From assembly GCA_019117005.1 (NCBI GenBank), contig DXAO01000014.1, positions 124,001 through 188,000 of the forward strand: a stretch of DNA of 64,000 nt, in the 5' to 3' direction. Position numbers and translations under genes: made by a program. The notes below the pieces were generated by a model. That model had not been told where the DNA came from. It searched no databases and worked only from the letters and a program-made list of their open reading frames with translations. Each line of letters begins with the position of its first letter. Positions within the stretch are counted from its first letter, which is position 1. Positions 27,268 to 35,036 of the stretch are shown piece after piece. The stretch comes from Candidatus Collinsella stercoripullorum (GTDB lineage Bacteria > Actinomycetota > Coriobacteriia > Coriobacteriales > Coriobacteriaceae).

Positions 27268-29031
27268 GTGGATACTTGCGGGACCGACGAGCGCTTCATG
27301 CGCGAGGCGCTGGCCGAGGCCGCCCGCGCCGCCGAGCTGGGCGAGGTGCCGATCGGCGCGGTGGTCGTGTACGACGGACAGGTCATCGCCCGCGCCCACA
27401 ACCTGCGCGAGCACGACGAGGACCCCTCGGCGCACGCCGAGTTCTCCGCCATGCTCGCCGCCGCCCGCGCCCTCGGTCGCTGGCGCCTCACCGGATGCAC
27501 CGTCTACGTCACGCTCGAACCGTGCCCCATGTGCGCCGGGCTCATGGTCAACGCCCGTGTCGACCGCTGCGTGTACGGCGCGCGCGACCCCAAGGGCGGG
27601 GCGGTCGGGACCCTGTACGACCTGAGCTGCGACAGCAGGCTCAACCATGCGTTCGCGGTGCGCTCCGGCGTGCTGGAGGAGGAGTGCGCGGCCCAGCTCA
27701 GGGAGTTCTTCGGATCCCTGCGCGCCGCGCGCAGGGACGGCGCCTCGGAGACGCCCGCCGTCGAGCCGAGCGCCCCCGCCGCCTTGCATCGCCCCTCTCC
27801 CGCCTCCGGCCCGGCTCCCGCCCCGCGGGTCCTGCTGGCCGTGGACTCCTTCAAGGACTCCCTGTCGAGCCCCGAGGCCGAGCGCCACATCTCCCGGGGC
27901 ATCCTGCACGCATGCCCGGGCGCGGAGGTGAGGTGCCTGCCCGTCGCGGACGGGGGAGAGGGCACCCTCGACGCCGTCTCGGCGGCGCTGGGGGGCGTGT
28001 CGCGCACCCTCGAGGTCGCGGGTCCGCTCGGCGAGCCCGTCCGCGCCCGCTACGTCCGCGCGGACGGTCCGGACGGGCCGATCGCCGTCATCGAGATGGC
28101 GGAGGCGGCGGGCATCGAATACTCCCCGCGCACGCACGAGGCCGCCCTGCGCGCCTCGACCCGGGGCGTGGGGGAGCTTCTCGCGGACGCGGTCCGGGGC
28201 GGTGCGGAGACGGTGTACTTCGCGATCGGCGGAAGCGCGACGAGCGACGGGGGCGCGGGGTTCCTGCAGGCGCTCGGCGCCCGGCTGCTCGATGCGGCGG
28301 GGGAGCCGATCGGCCCCGGCCTGGCCGGTCTGGCGGACCTGCGCTCGATAGACCTCGGCCCGGCGCTCGAGATGCTGTCCGGCCGCCTGCTCGTGGTCCT
28401 GTCCGATGTCGACAACCCGCTCGTGGGAGCGCGCGGCGCCGTCGCGGTCTACGGGCCGCAGAAGGGGCTGGCGCTCGATTCCGACGGCGCGTGCGGCCTC
28501 GGCGTGCTGGACGGGTGGATGGTCGCCTACGGGCGCCTGCTCGACGCCGCGCGGGGGGCCGGGGCGGAAGGCGGTGCGTCGCCGGCGGCCGGCGGGAGGC
28601 GCTTCCGCTCGGTGCTCGGGGTGCCCGGAGCCGGCGCGGCGGGAGGGCTCGGCGCGGCGCTGCTCGCGCTCGGCGCGCAGATGGTGTCGGGGGCCGATGC
28701 GGTCCTCGACCTGGTGGGCTTCGACGCCGCGCTCGACGATGCGGATCTGGTGGTCGTCGGGGAGGGCGCCATCGACGGGCAGACGGCGCGCGGCAAGGCG
28801 CCCGTGGGCGTCGCGCGCCGCGCGAAGCGGCGGGGAAGGCCGGTCATCGCGGTCGCGGGGTCGCGCGCGGAGGACCTCGATGCGGTGTACCGGGCCGGCA
28901 TCGACCTCGTGCTCCCCATCATCCGGCGCCCCATGACGCTCGGCGAGGCGCTCGACCCCGAGGAAGCGGCGGAGAACCTGCGCTGCGCCGGGGAGGCCGT
29001 CGTACGCGCCTACCTGCTCGGCAAGCTGTAG
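27268..29031 (+). CDS. fusion of tRNA adenosine deaminase (TadA) and glycerate kinase
   Basis: The protein is 587 residues. Residues about 1-155 form TadA, which converts A34 of tRNA-Arg(ACG) to inosine: HAEFSAM supplies the Zn His and catalytic Glu, and PCPMCAG the two Cys. A Pro/Ala-rich linker follows. Residues about 187-587 form a complete type-2 glycerate kinase (VLLAVDSFKDSLSS, GGSATSDGGAGFLQALG, VVGEGAIDGQTARGKAPVGVA), which phosphorylates glycerate with ATP. No stop or frame change separates them. GTG 27268 is chosen because GGGAGG lies five bases before it. Earlier in-frame GTGs overlap the tRNA-Ser promoter. The kinase half is unexpected. Confidence 0.88.
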   Translation: MDTCGTDERFMREALAEAARAAELGEVPIGAVVVYDGQVIARAHNLREHDEDPSAHAEFSAMLAAARALGRWRLTGCTVYVTLEPCPMCAGLMVNARVDRCVYGARDPKGGAVGTLYDLSCDSRLNHAFAVRSGVLEEECAAQLREFFGSLRAARRDGASETPAVEPSAPAALHRPSPASGPAPAPRVLLAVDSFKDSLSSPEAERHISRGILHACPGAEVRCLPVADGGEGTLDAVSAALGGVSRTLEVAGPLGEPVRARYVRADGPDGPIAVIEMAEAAGIEYSPRTHEAALRASTRGVGELLADAVRGGAETVYFAIGGSATSDGGAGFLQALGARLLDAAGEPIGPGLAGLADLRSIDLGPALEMLSGRLLVVLSDVDNPLVGARGAVAVYGPQKGLALDSDGACGLGVLDGWMVAYGRLLDAARGAGAEGGASPAAGGRRFRSVLGVPGAGAAGGLGAALLALGAQMVSGADAVLDLVGFDAALDDADLVVVGEGAIDGQTARGKAPVGVARRAKRRGRPVIAVAGSRAEDLDAVYRAGIDLVLPIIRRPMTLGEALDPEEAAENLRCAGEAVVRAYLLGKL

Positions 29032-29164
29032 GGGCCGCACGTCTCCCGCCCTATCGGGCGCTCGCCCGCACCCGGCCCCCCCGGCACCGGGTGCACCCCG
29101 CCCTTCCCGCCGCATCGGTGCGGAGCGTCCGCGCCGCCCGTGCGCCCGCGGCGGTGTGCGGCCA

Positions 29165-29202
29165 AAGGAAACGGCCGGCGCCCCGCGTGGGGTGCCGGCC
29201 GC
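29165..29202 (-). terminator. terminator of the small membrane-protein gene
   Basis: The long stem GGCCGGCgCCCC/GGGGtGCCGGCC (29173-29200) is followed on the minus strand by GTTTCCTTT. The fusion gene ends at 29031 on the other strand, and the 270-base gap holds only this hairpin. Confidence 0.6.
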
Positions 29203-29301
29203 TCGAGGCCCGGACGCGGTGTCCGTCGTCCTCCTTGGGAAGTACCGATCGGTTCGCGCCGCGTCACACCGCGGGGCGGGAAACGGTCGGCCGTCGTCCT
29301 C

Positions 29302-29430
29302 CTAGAACGTGAACTCCCAGTGGCCGCTCCATTCGGTCGAGCCCGTGAGCAGGTACATGACGACGAAGACGACGATGAGGATGACCGAGATGACGATGAA
29401 CGGGATGGGGCTCTTGGTTTTGAAGGGCAT
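29302..29430 (-). CDS. small single-pass membrane protein (42 residues)
   Basis: A 42-codon gene with a strong ribosome site (AGGAGGT three bases before ATG 29430) and a terminator hairpin 100 bases after its stop. The protein has a short basic start, one membrane helix (about residues 9-29, VISVILIVVFVVMYLL) and a short outer tail rich in Trp, Ser and Thr. I recognise no family. Similar short proteins in Gram-positives regulate or stabilise membrane complexes. It is too short for most gene finders. Confidence 0.6.
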   Translation of the reverse strand: MPFKTKSPIPFIVISVILIVVFVVMYLLTGSTEWSGHWEFTF

Positions 29431-29631
29431 GAGACCTCCTGATGACGATCGGGTGCGCCGATTGCCGGCGCCGCGCTGAAGCGCAGCCATCGTATCACGA
29501 GCCGCGACCCGCGACGCCGGGGGTGTCATTCGAAATCGTCCGGAATCGTCCGCGGCGTCCGTATCCGGCGGACCGGTTCCGCCCCGCCGCGGGCTTTCCG
29601 GGCACGGCTGGCGTGGTTTTCGCGTCCGCCC

Positions 29632-29660
29632 TCGACGCGCGCGGTGGAAGCGGGTATGAT
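29632..29660 (+). promoter_or_regulatory. promoter of the SRP RNA gene
   Basis: TCGACG (29632-29637) and TATGAT (29655-29660) are 17 bases apart, ending nine bases before the RNA. Confidence 0.55.
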
Positions 29661-29669
29661 ATCGGGCAC

Positions 29670-29790
29670 GGCGCCGAGCGCGCTCGATGGGTTCGGGTGA
29701 CGATATGTTCCGAATCTGGTCAGGTCCGGGAGGAAGCAGCCATAAGGAGCCTCTGACGGGCACCCGGATCCATCGAGCGCGCTCGGCGCC
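29670..29790 (+). ncRNA. ffs: bacterial small signal recognition particle RNA (4.5S type)
   Basis: A 121-base rod-like RNA. The ends pair perfectly (GGCGCCGAGCGCGCTCGATGG with its complement at 29770-29790). The Ffh-binding domain is present: GGTCAGGTCC, GGGAGGAAGCAGCC, then CTGAC. It works with Ffh in co-translational targeting of membrane proteins. CTTTCTTTTT directly follows as terminator. The position after tadA is a common arrangement. Confidence 0.95.
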
Positions 29791-29977
29791 CTTTCTTTTT
29801 CGGCCCCGTCCGCGGTGCACGACCCCGCCCGCTGCGGCTGTTCGCGTCGGGGAGCGCCGTTCCGCCCCGCAGCGCCGGTTGAGCGCGCCGCCAGTTTACG
29901 GATGCTTTACGGGCCCGGTCGCGCAACGGGCGTATGATAACGCGATAGAGACGTTCGCGACATCGTTTGGATTGCCG

Positions 29978-31882
29978 ATGCTTGAGCTTCTGAAGCGCTT
30001 TTCCGCCGGATACCGGCGCTATTTCATCATAGGCCCCGCCTGCAAGCTGCTCGAGGTGTTCTTCGACCTGCTCACCCCCCTGGTCATCGCGCGGATGATC
30101 GACGAGGGCGTGGGTGCGCGCGATCCGGCGGCGGTCCTGCGGTACGGCGCGCTGCTGGCCGCCATGGCGGTGGTCGGCATGGGGTTCACCCTCGTCTGCC
30201 AGAAGATGGCGGCGCTCGCCTCCCAGGGGATGGGCACGGGCATGCGCGCGGCGCTCTACCGGCGCATCAACGAGTTCGCCTACGTGGAACTCGACCGCTT
30301 CGGCACCCCGTCGCTCATCACGCGCATCACCAACGACGTCAACCAGATCCAGCTCGCCATCGCCCTCGGCGTACGCCAGCTCATCCGCTGGCCCTTCCTC
30401 GCGATCGGGTCCATGGTCGCGGCGCTGCTGATCGACGTGCGGCTCGGCCTGGTGTTCCTCGTGTCGACCCCGCTGATCGGCCTGGTCTTCTGGCTGGTCA
30501 TGGCGAGGTGCGTGCCGTACTTCAAGCAGATGCAGGCCAAGCTCGACCGCATCGGGCTCATCACGCGCGAGGGCCTGTCGGGCGTGCGCGTGATCCGCGC
30601 CTTCGTCCGCGGGGACCATGAGCGCGCGCGGTTCCGCGAGGCCGCTGAGCAGCAGGCCGGTGTCGCCATCGCGGTGGGGCGGCTGTCGAGCGTGCTGAAC
30701 CCGGTGACCTTCCTCGTCATGAACCTCGGCGTGTGCGCGATCCTGTGGATGGGCGGCATCCAGGTCGAGGTGGGCGAGCTCACACAGGGCGAGGTCATGG
30801 CCTTCGTGAACTACATGACGCAGACCCTGCTGTCCATCGTGTACGTGGCGAACCTCGTGGTGGTGTTCACCAAGGCGGGGGCGAGCGCGTCCCGCGTGAA
30901 CGAGGTGCTGCACTGCGCCCCGAGCATCACCGACGGGGGCAACACCCCGGTCGCGCTGCCCGCCCCCTCCGATGCGGGCGCCGTCCCGGCGCTGCGCCTC
31001 GATCGCGCCTGCTTCGCGTTCGAGGGCTCCGAGGTGGACACCGTGCGCGACGCGACCCTGACCTTAGGGCTCGGGCAGACGCTCGGCATCATCGGGGGCA
31101 CGGGCTCGGGCAAGTCGACGCTCGTCTCGCTGATCCCCCGTCTGTACGACGTCCGGTCGGGTTCGGTCGAGGTCATGGGGACCGACGTGCGGCGCTGGCC
31201 GCTCTCCCAGCTCCGCCGCGCGGTGGGCATCGTCCCGCAGCGGGCCGCGCTCGTCTCGGGCACCATCCGCACGAACCTGTGCTGGCGCGACGACGAGGCG
31301 CTCGACGGCGAGCTGTGGGCGGCGCTCGAGATGGCCCAGGCGGCCGAGTTCGTCCGCAAGCTGCCCCGGGGCCTCGACGCCCCCGTCGAGGCGGGCGGCA
31401 GGAACTTCTCCGGCGGCCAGCGCCAGCGCCTGACCATCGCCCGGGCGCTCGTGGGCGACCCGCTTCTGCTCATCCTGGACGACTCGGCCTCGGCGCTCGA
31501 CTTCAAGACCGATGCGGCGCTGCGCCACGCGATCCGTGCGCGATCGGGTGAGGCGGCCGACGGGGCGGGGTCGGGGCTCCCGCTCACCACGGTCATCGTC
31601 AGCCAGCGCGTCTCGTCCGTGCGCGACGCCGACCTGATCTGCGTGATGTCCCATGGCAGCGTGGCGGGGCTCGGCACCCATGACGAGCTGCTGGCGGAGT
31701 GCCCCCTCTACCGCGAGATCTGCCTGTCCCAGCTCCGCCGCGAGGAGCTCGGCGGCGCCGTCGCGGCGGGGGAGGCGCCGGCGACCCCTCCCGGTCCCGA
31801 GCCCCCCGCGGACGCGTCCCGTCCCGATGCGGGTGCCGAGGGCGCCCGCGGCCCGATCGATGCGAAGGGCGGTGCCCGATGA
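29978..31882 (+). CDS. ABC exporter half-transporter, degenerate-site subunit
   Basis: The 634-residue half-exporter has six N-terminal membrane helices followed by an ATPase domain: Walker A GGTGSGKST, signature FSGGQRQR, Walker B LLILDDSASALD. The residue after Walker B is Asp instead of the catalytic Glu, and the switch His is replaced (VSQRVSS). This marks the non-hydrolysing partner of a heterodimeric exporter. The canonical subunit is encoded next with a four-base overlap. About 45 C-terminal residues are Pro/Ala-rich. A TATGAT lies at 29933-29938. I start at ATG 29978, since residues further upstream do not look like protein. Substrate is unknown, probably drugs, lipids or peptides. 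Confidence 0.9.
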   Translation: MLELLKRFSAGYRRYFIIGPACKLLEVFFDLLTPLVIARMIDEGVGARDPAAVLRYGALLAAMAVVGMGFTLVCQKMAALASQGMGTGMRAALYRRINEFAYVELDRFGTPSLITRITNDVNQIQLAIALGVRQLIRWPFLAIGSMVAALLIDVRLGLVFLVSTPLIGLVFWLVMARCVPYFKQMQAKLDRIGLITREGLSGVRVIRAFVRGDHERARFREAAEQQAGVAIAVGRLSSVLNPVTFLVMNLGVCAILWMGGIQVEVGELTQGEVMAFVNYMTQTLLSIVYVANLVVVFTKAGASASRVNEVLHCAPSITDGGNTPVALPAPSDAGAVPALRLDRACFAFEGSEVDTVRDATLTLGLGQTLGIIGGTGSGKSTLVSLIPRLYDVRSGSVEVMGTDVRRWPLSQLRRAVGIVPQRAALVSGTIRTNLCWRDDEALDGELWAALEMAQAAEFVRKLPRGLDAPVEAGGRNFSGGQRQRLTIARALVGDPLLLILDDSASALDFKTDAALRHAIRARSGEAADGAGSGLPLTTVIVSQRVSSVRDADLICVMSHGSVAGLGTHDELLAECPLYREICLSQLRREELGGAVAAGEAPATPPGPEPPADASRPDAGAEGARGPIDAKGGAR

Positions 31883-33744
31883 ACCCGTATGCCTCCGCCG
31901 GATCGGTCTCCACGGTCACGGCAAGCGTCTCCGGCAACGACAACCTGAACGGCGAGGGCGGCCCCGGGGCCCCGCGCGACCGCATCGGCGGCGAGCGCCT
32001 CTCCACCGCCGCGGTCACGCGGCGCCTGCTCTCCTACGTAAGGCCCCACGCCGTGTCCTTCTCCGTCTCGTTCATCTCGGCCGCCGTCTCGGTCGTCCTG
32101 CAGCTCTACACGCCCATCCTCATCGGCCAGGGCATCGACCTCATCATCGGCGCCGGCCGGGTGGACTTCGCCGCCCTCGCGCCGCTCGTCCGCCTGCTCG
32201 CGCTCACCGTCGCCGGCGCGTCCGCCTTCCAATGGCTGCAGGGGTACTGCGTGAACCGGCTGAGCTACGAGACCGTCCGCGACATGCGGATCCAGGCGTA
32301 CGGGAAGCTCGACCGGATGCCGCTGTCCTTCATCGACGCCCATCCGCACGGCGACCTGATCTCGCGCGTGGTCAACGACGTCGACCAGGTGGGCGACGGC
32401 CTGCTCCAGGGCTTCACCCAGCTGTTCACCGGCGTGGTGACGATCGTGGGGACCCTCTTGTTCATGCTGAGCATCTCGGCGCCCATGGCGGTCGTCGTGG
32501 TGCTCGTGACGCCGCTGTCCGTGGCCGCCGCCGCGCTCATCGCGCGCTTCTCCAACCGGAGCTTCACCGACCAGCAGCGCAACCAGGGGCAGCTCGGCGG
32601 CTATATCGAGGAGTACGTCGGCAACCAGCGCCTCGTCGACGCGTTCGCCTACGGCGGCAGGGCGCAGGAGGGCTTCGACGCCATCAACGCGGCGCTCTAC
32701 ACGGCGGGCGAGCGGGCGCAGTTTTTGAGCTCGTTGTCCAACCCCGGGACGCGCTTCATCAACAACCTGATCTACGGCGTGGTGGCCGTGATCGGCTGCC
32801 TGGGCGTCATCACGGGCGTCCCCGCGCCGCTCACGGTCGGCGAGGTGCAGACCTTCCTGTCGTACGCCAACCAGTACACCAAGCCCTTCAACGAGGTGAC
32901 GAGCGTCATCATGCAGATCCAGACCGCCTACGCGTCCGCCCGGCGCCTGTTCGCGCTGCTCGACGCGGACGAGGAGGAGCCGGACGCCGAGGACGCGGTC
33001 GAGCTCGGGCGCCCGCGCGGCGAGGTCTGTCTGGAGCACGTCGACTTCAGCTATGTGGAGGACCGGCCGCTGCTGCGCGACATCTGCGTGGACGCGCGCG
33101 CCGGCATGCGCTTCGCCCTGGTGGGGCCGACCGGCTGCGGCAAGACGACCCTGATCAACCTGCTGCTGCGCTTCTACGATGTGGACGCGGGAACGATCAG
33201 CGTCGACGGCATCGACACCCAGCGCATCGCGCGCGCCAGTCTGAGGCGGTCGTTCGGCATGGTGCTGCAGGACACGTGGCTGTTCGAGGGGACGGTGCAC
33301 GACAACATCGCCTACGGCCGCCCGGATGCGACGCGCGAGCAGGTGGTCGACGCGGCGCGGCGGGCGCACGCGGACGCGTTCATAGCGGCGCTCCCGGACG
33401 GGTACGACACGGTGATCGGCGAGGATGGCGGATCGTTCTCCGCGGGCCAGAAGCAGCTGCTCTGCATCGCGCGCGTGATGCTCACCGACCCGGCGATCCT
33501 GCTGCTGGACGAGGCGACCTCGAGCATCGACACGCGTACCGAGCTGCAGGTCCAGGCGGCGTTCGACGAGCTCATGGATGGGAGGACGAGCTTCGTGGTG
33601 GCGCACCGCCTCTCGACGATCCGCAACGCGGACTGCATCCTGTACATGCGCGACGGGCGGATCCTCGAGCGCGGGACCCACGACGAGCTGCTCGCGCGCG
33701 GCGGGGCGTACGCGGAGCTCTACAACTCCCAGTTCAGCGCATAG
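31879..33744 (+). CDS. ABC exporter half-transporter, catalytic subunit
   Basis: The 621-residue partner of the preceding subunit overlaps it by ATGA at 31879. It has a low-complexity N-terminal 35 residues, six membrane helices, then an ATPase domain with GPTGCGKTT, SFSAGQKQL and LLLDEATSSID with the catalytic Glu, and the switch His in VVAHRLST. It therefore completes the hydrolytic site missing in its partner. Its signature is FSAGQKQ rather than FSGGQ, a mild variation. The pair stands alone with no linked regulator. The gene ends just before the scar at 33775. Confidence 0.92.
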   Translation: MNPYASAGSVSTVTASVSGNDNLNGEGGPGAPRDRIGGERLSTAAVTRRLLSYVRPHAVSFSVSFISAAVSVVLQLYTPILIGQGIDLIIGAGRVDFAALAPLVRLLALTVAGASAFQWLQGYCVNRLSYETVRDMRIQAYGKLDRMPLSFIDAHPHGDLISRVVNDVDQVGDGLLQGFTQLFTGVVTIVGTLLFMLSISAPMAVVVVLVTPLSVAAAALIARFSNRSFTDQQRNQGQLGGYIEEYVGNQRLVDAFAYGGRAQEGFDAINAALYTAGERAQFLSSLSNPGTRFINNLIYGVVAVIGCLGVITGVPAPLTVGEVQTFLSYANQYTKPFNEVTSVIMQIQTAYASARRLFALLDADEEEPDAEDAVELGRPRGEVCLEHVDFSYVEDRPLLRDICVDARAGMRFALVGPTGCGKTTLINLLLRFYDVDAGTISVDGIDTQRIARASLRRSFGMVLQDTWLFEGTVHDNIAYGRPDATREQVVDAARRAHADAFIAALPDGYDTVIGEDGGSFSAGQKQLLCIARVMLTDPAILLLDEATSSIDTRTELQVQAAFDELMDGRTSFVVAHRLSTIRNADCILYMRDGRILERGTHDELLARGGAYAELYNSQFSA

Positions 33745-33774
33745 GCCGGCGTTTCCGGGCGCGCCGGCGCGGCA

Positions 33775-33945
33775 TGGGGGCGCAGCGCCGCATCGTGCGT
33801 GACGAAGACCGCCCCGTCTCCGCCGAGGGAGACCATGACCTGGGAGACGCCGCGGCCGAGCAGCTCGCGCGCCGCCTCGACGATCCGCTCGTCGCCGGAG
33901 ACCGGGCGCCCCAGCAGGCGGCCGAGCTCGGCTGCATCGCCGGCG
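33775..33945 (-). pseudogene. internal fragment of a 1-phosphofructokinase-like (PfkB) gene
   Basis: On the minus strand about 55 codons read as part of a PfkB-family sugar kinase: AELGRLLGRPVSGDERIV, then AARELLGRGVSQVMVSLGGD and GAVFVTHD. These match the middle of FruK-type proteins (ELxxLxGRP, VVVSLGxxGA). Both ends are missing. The frame runs into the antisense of the exporter gene on one side and of a PTS EIIA fragment on the other. It is a relic left by a rearrangement and is not expected to function. Confidence 0.65.
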
Positions 33946-33950
33946 CGCCG

Positions 33951-34235
33951 GACACCACGATGCTCATGGGCATGGGTGTGGCCATCCCGCACGGCACGAA
34001 CGAGGCGAAGGACGCCGTCAGGCGGACCGGCGTGGTGCTGCAGCAGTACCCCGAGGGCGTGGACTTCGACGGGGAGAAGGCCTACCTGCTGTTCGGTATC
34101 GCCGGCAAGGGAGAGGAGCATCTCGAGGTGCTGGCCGCCATCTGCAAGGTGCTCGAGGACGAGGAGGTCCTCGAGCGGATGAAGACCACCGACGACGTGG
34201 CCTGGATCGTCGAGAAGCTGAACGCGTCGAAGTAG
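33951..34235 (+). pseudogene. truncated mannitol/fructose-type PTS EIIA domain
   Basis: About 95 codons match the C-terminal two thirds of a PTS EIIA domain of the mannitol type. The phospho-His motif VAIPHGTNEAKDAV, then VVLQQYPEGVDF, LLFGIAGKGEEHLEVLAAI and a normal C-terminus are present. The first roughly 50 residues (N-terminal helices) are absent and replaced by the inverted kinase fragment. A short product could start at ATG 33960 or 33969 but would lack part of the fold. The matching EIIBC and dehydrogenase genes are not in the window. Confidence 0.7.
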
Positions 34236-34349
34236 CGCCGAGGGGCACCGCCTCGTCGAACAACCGAATACGCATGTTGCCGAGGCGACCGGGGACCTGC
34301 AACCTCCCCGGTCGCCGTTCGCTGCACGCCTCGCCCATCCTGGGAAAAT

Positions 34350-34436
34350 GGGGACGGGCCGGGAAAATAGGGACAGGCACTTTTTTCCCAATGGCTGGGA
34401 AAAAAGTGCCTGTCCCTATTTTCCCGGCCCGTCCCC
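34350..34436. repeat. REP-like palindrome, copy A
   Basis: Perfect 41-base arms (34350-34390, 34396-34436) enclose a five-base loop and are built around GGGACAGGCAC and TTTTTTCCCA. The same unit recurs at 36654 and 37441. The stretch 34236-34349 before it holds a hairpin near 34285-34317 (CGACCGGGG/CCCCGGTCG) that may end the EIIA fragment. Confidence 0.9.
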
Positions 34437-34447
34437 GAAAAAGGGCT

Positions 34448-34502
34448 TGCACTGTGTATAGGTGTGTATATACTGTACTTAGCGGGTATACACAGTATAC
34501 CC
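34448..34502 (+). promoter_or_regulatory. promoter and operator of the GntR/ABC cassette
   Basis: TTGCAC (34448-34453) is followed by overlapping GTATA-rich -10 candidates near 34470. GGGTATAC-ACA-GTATACCC (34484-34502) is a perfect 8-bp dyad. GTGTATA near 34464 and TATACAC near 34487 form a second, wider pair. YtrA-type GntR repressors bind such AT-rich dyads, so self-regulation by the product of 34585 is likely. Confidence 0.6.
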
Positions 34503-34584
34503 GGACAGGGATGCCATCGGGACGTCGGGTGCGCATCCTGCCCGTCGGGGGACGCCCCGGCGGGCGCGTACGAAAGGACACCGT

Positions 34585-34953
34585 GTGGAGATCATCATCT
34601 CGAACTCGAGCGACCGGCCCATCTACGAGCAGATCATGACGCAGATCAAGGCGCAGATCCTCTCGGGTGAGCTGGAGGGAGGCGAGCAGCTCCCGTCCAT
34701 CCGCGCGCTGGCCAACAGCCTGCGGGTGAGCGCCATCACCACCAAGCGCGCCTACGCGGACCTGGAGGCCCAGGGGTTCATCGAGACCGTCCAGGGCAAG
34801 GGGAGCTTCGTGGCGGGAGGCAACGAGGAGCTGATCCGCGAGGAGCATCTGCGCGAGGTCGAGGGCCTCATGGGGCGTGCCGTGGAGGCGGGACGCGCCA
34901 TCGGGCTCAGCGATACCGAGCTCTCCGAGATGTTCGCCCTCACCCTCGAATGA
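34585..34953 (+). CDS. GntR-family regulator, YtrA type
   Basis: The 122-residue protein has an N-terminal winged helix (PIYEQIMTQIKAQILSGEL, LPSIRALANSLRVSAITTKRAYADLEAQGFI) and only a short C-terminal dimerisation segment, as in the YtrA subfamily, which typically represses a linked ABC transporter. GTG 34585 has AAAGGA six bases upstream. A strong dyad in the promoter and the ABC ATPase and permease genes that follow fit this picture. The inducer is not known. YtrA homologues often answer to cell-wall-active agents. Confidence 0.92.
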   Translation: MEIIISNSSDRPIYEQIMTQIKAQILSGELEGGEQLPSIRALANSLRVSAITTKRAYADLEAQGFIETVQGKGSFVAGGNEELIREEHLREVEGLMGRAVEAGRAIGLSDTELSEMFALTLE

Positions 34954-35036
34954 CGGGACAGCCCGTCTCCGGCTATCTCGCGGCAAGCGACCGGGCGGCC
35001 CCTCGGACCGACCCGATGACTTTGGAGTGTGACGAC

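Noticed and set aside
25768-29115. A 1115-codon minus-strand frame reaching from the TRIC gene through tRNA-Ser and the tadA fusion
   Set aside because: Only the first part below 26661 is protein-like (ribosome site at ATG 26661). The rest passes through a tRNA and the antisense of tadA.
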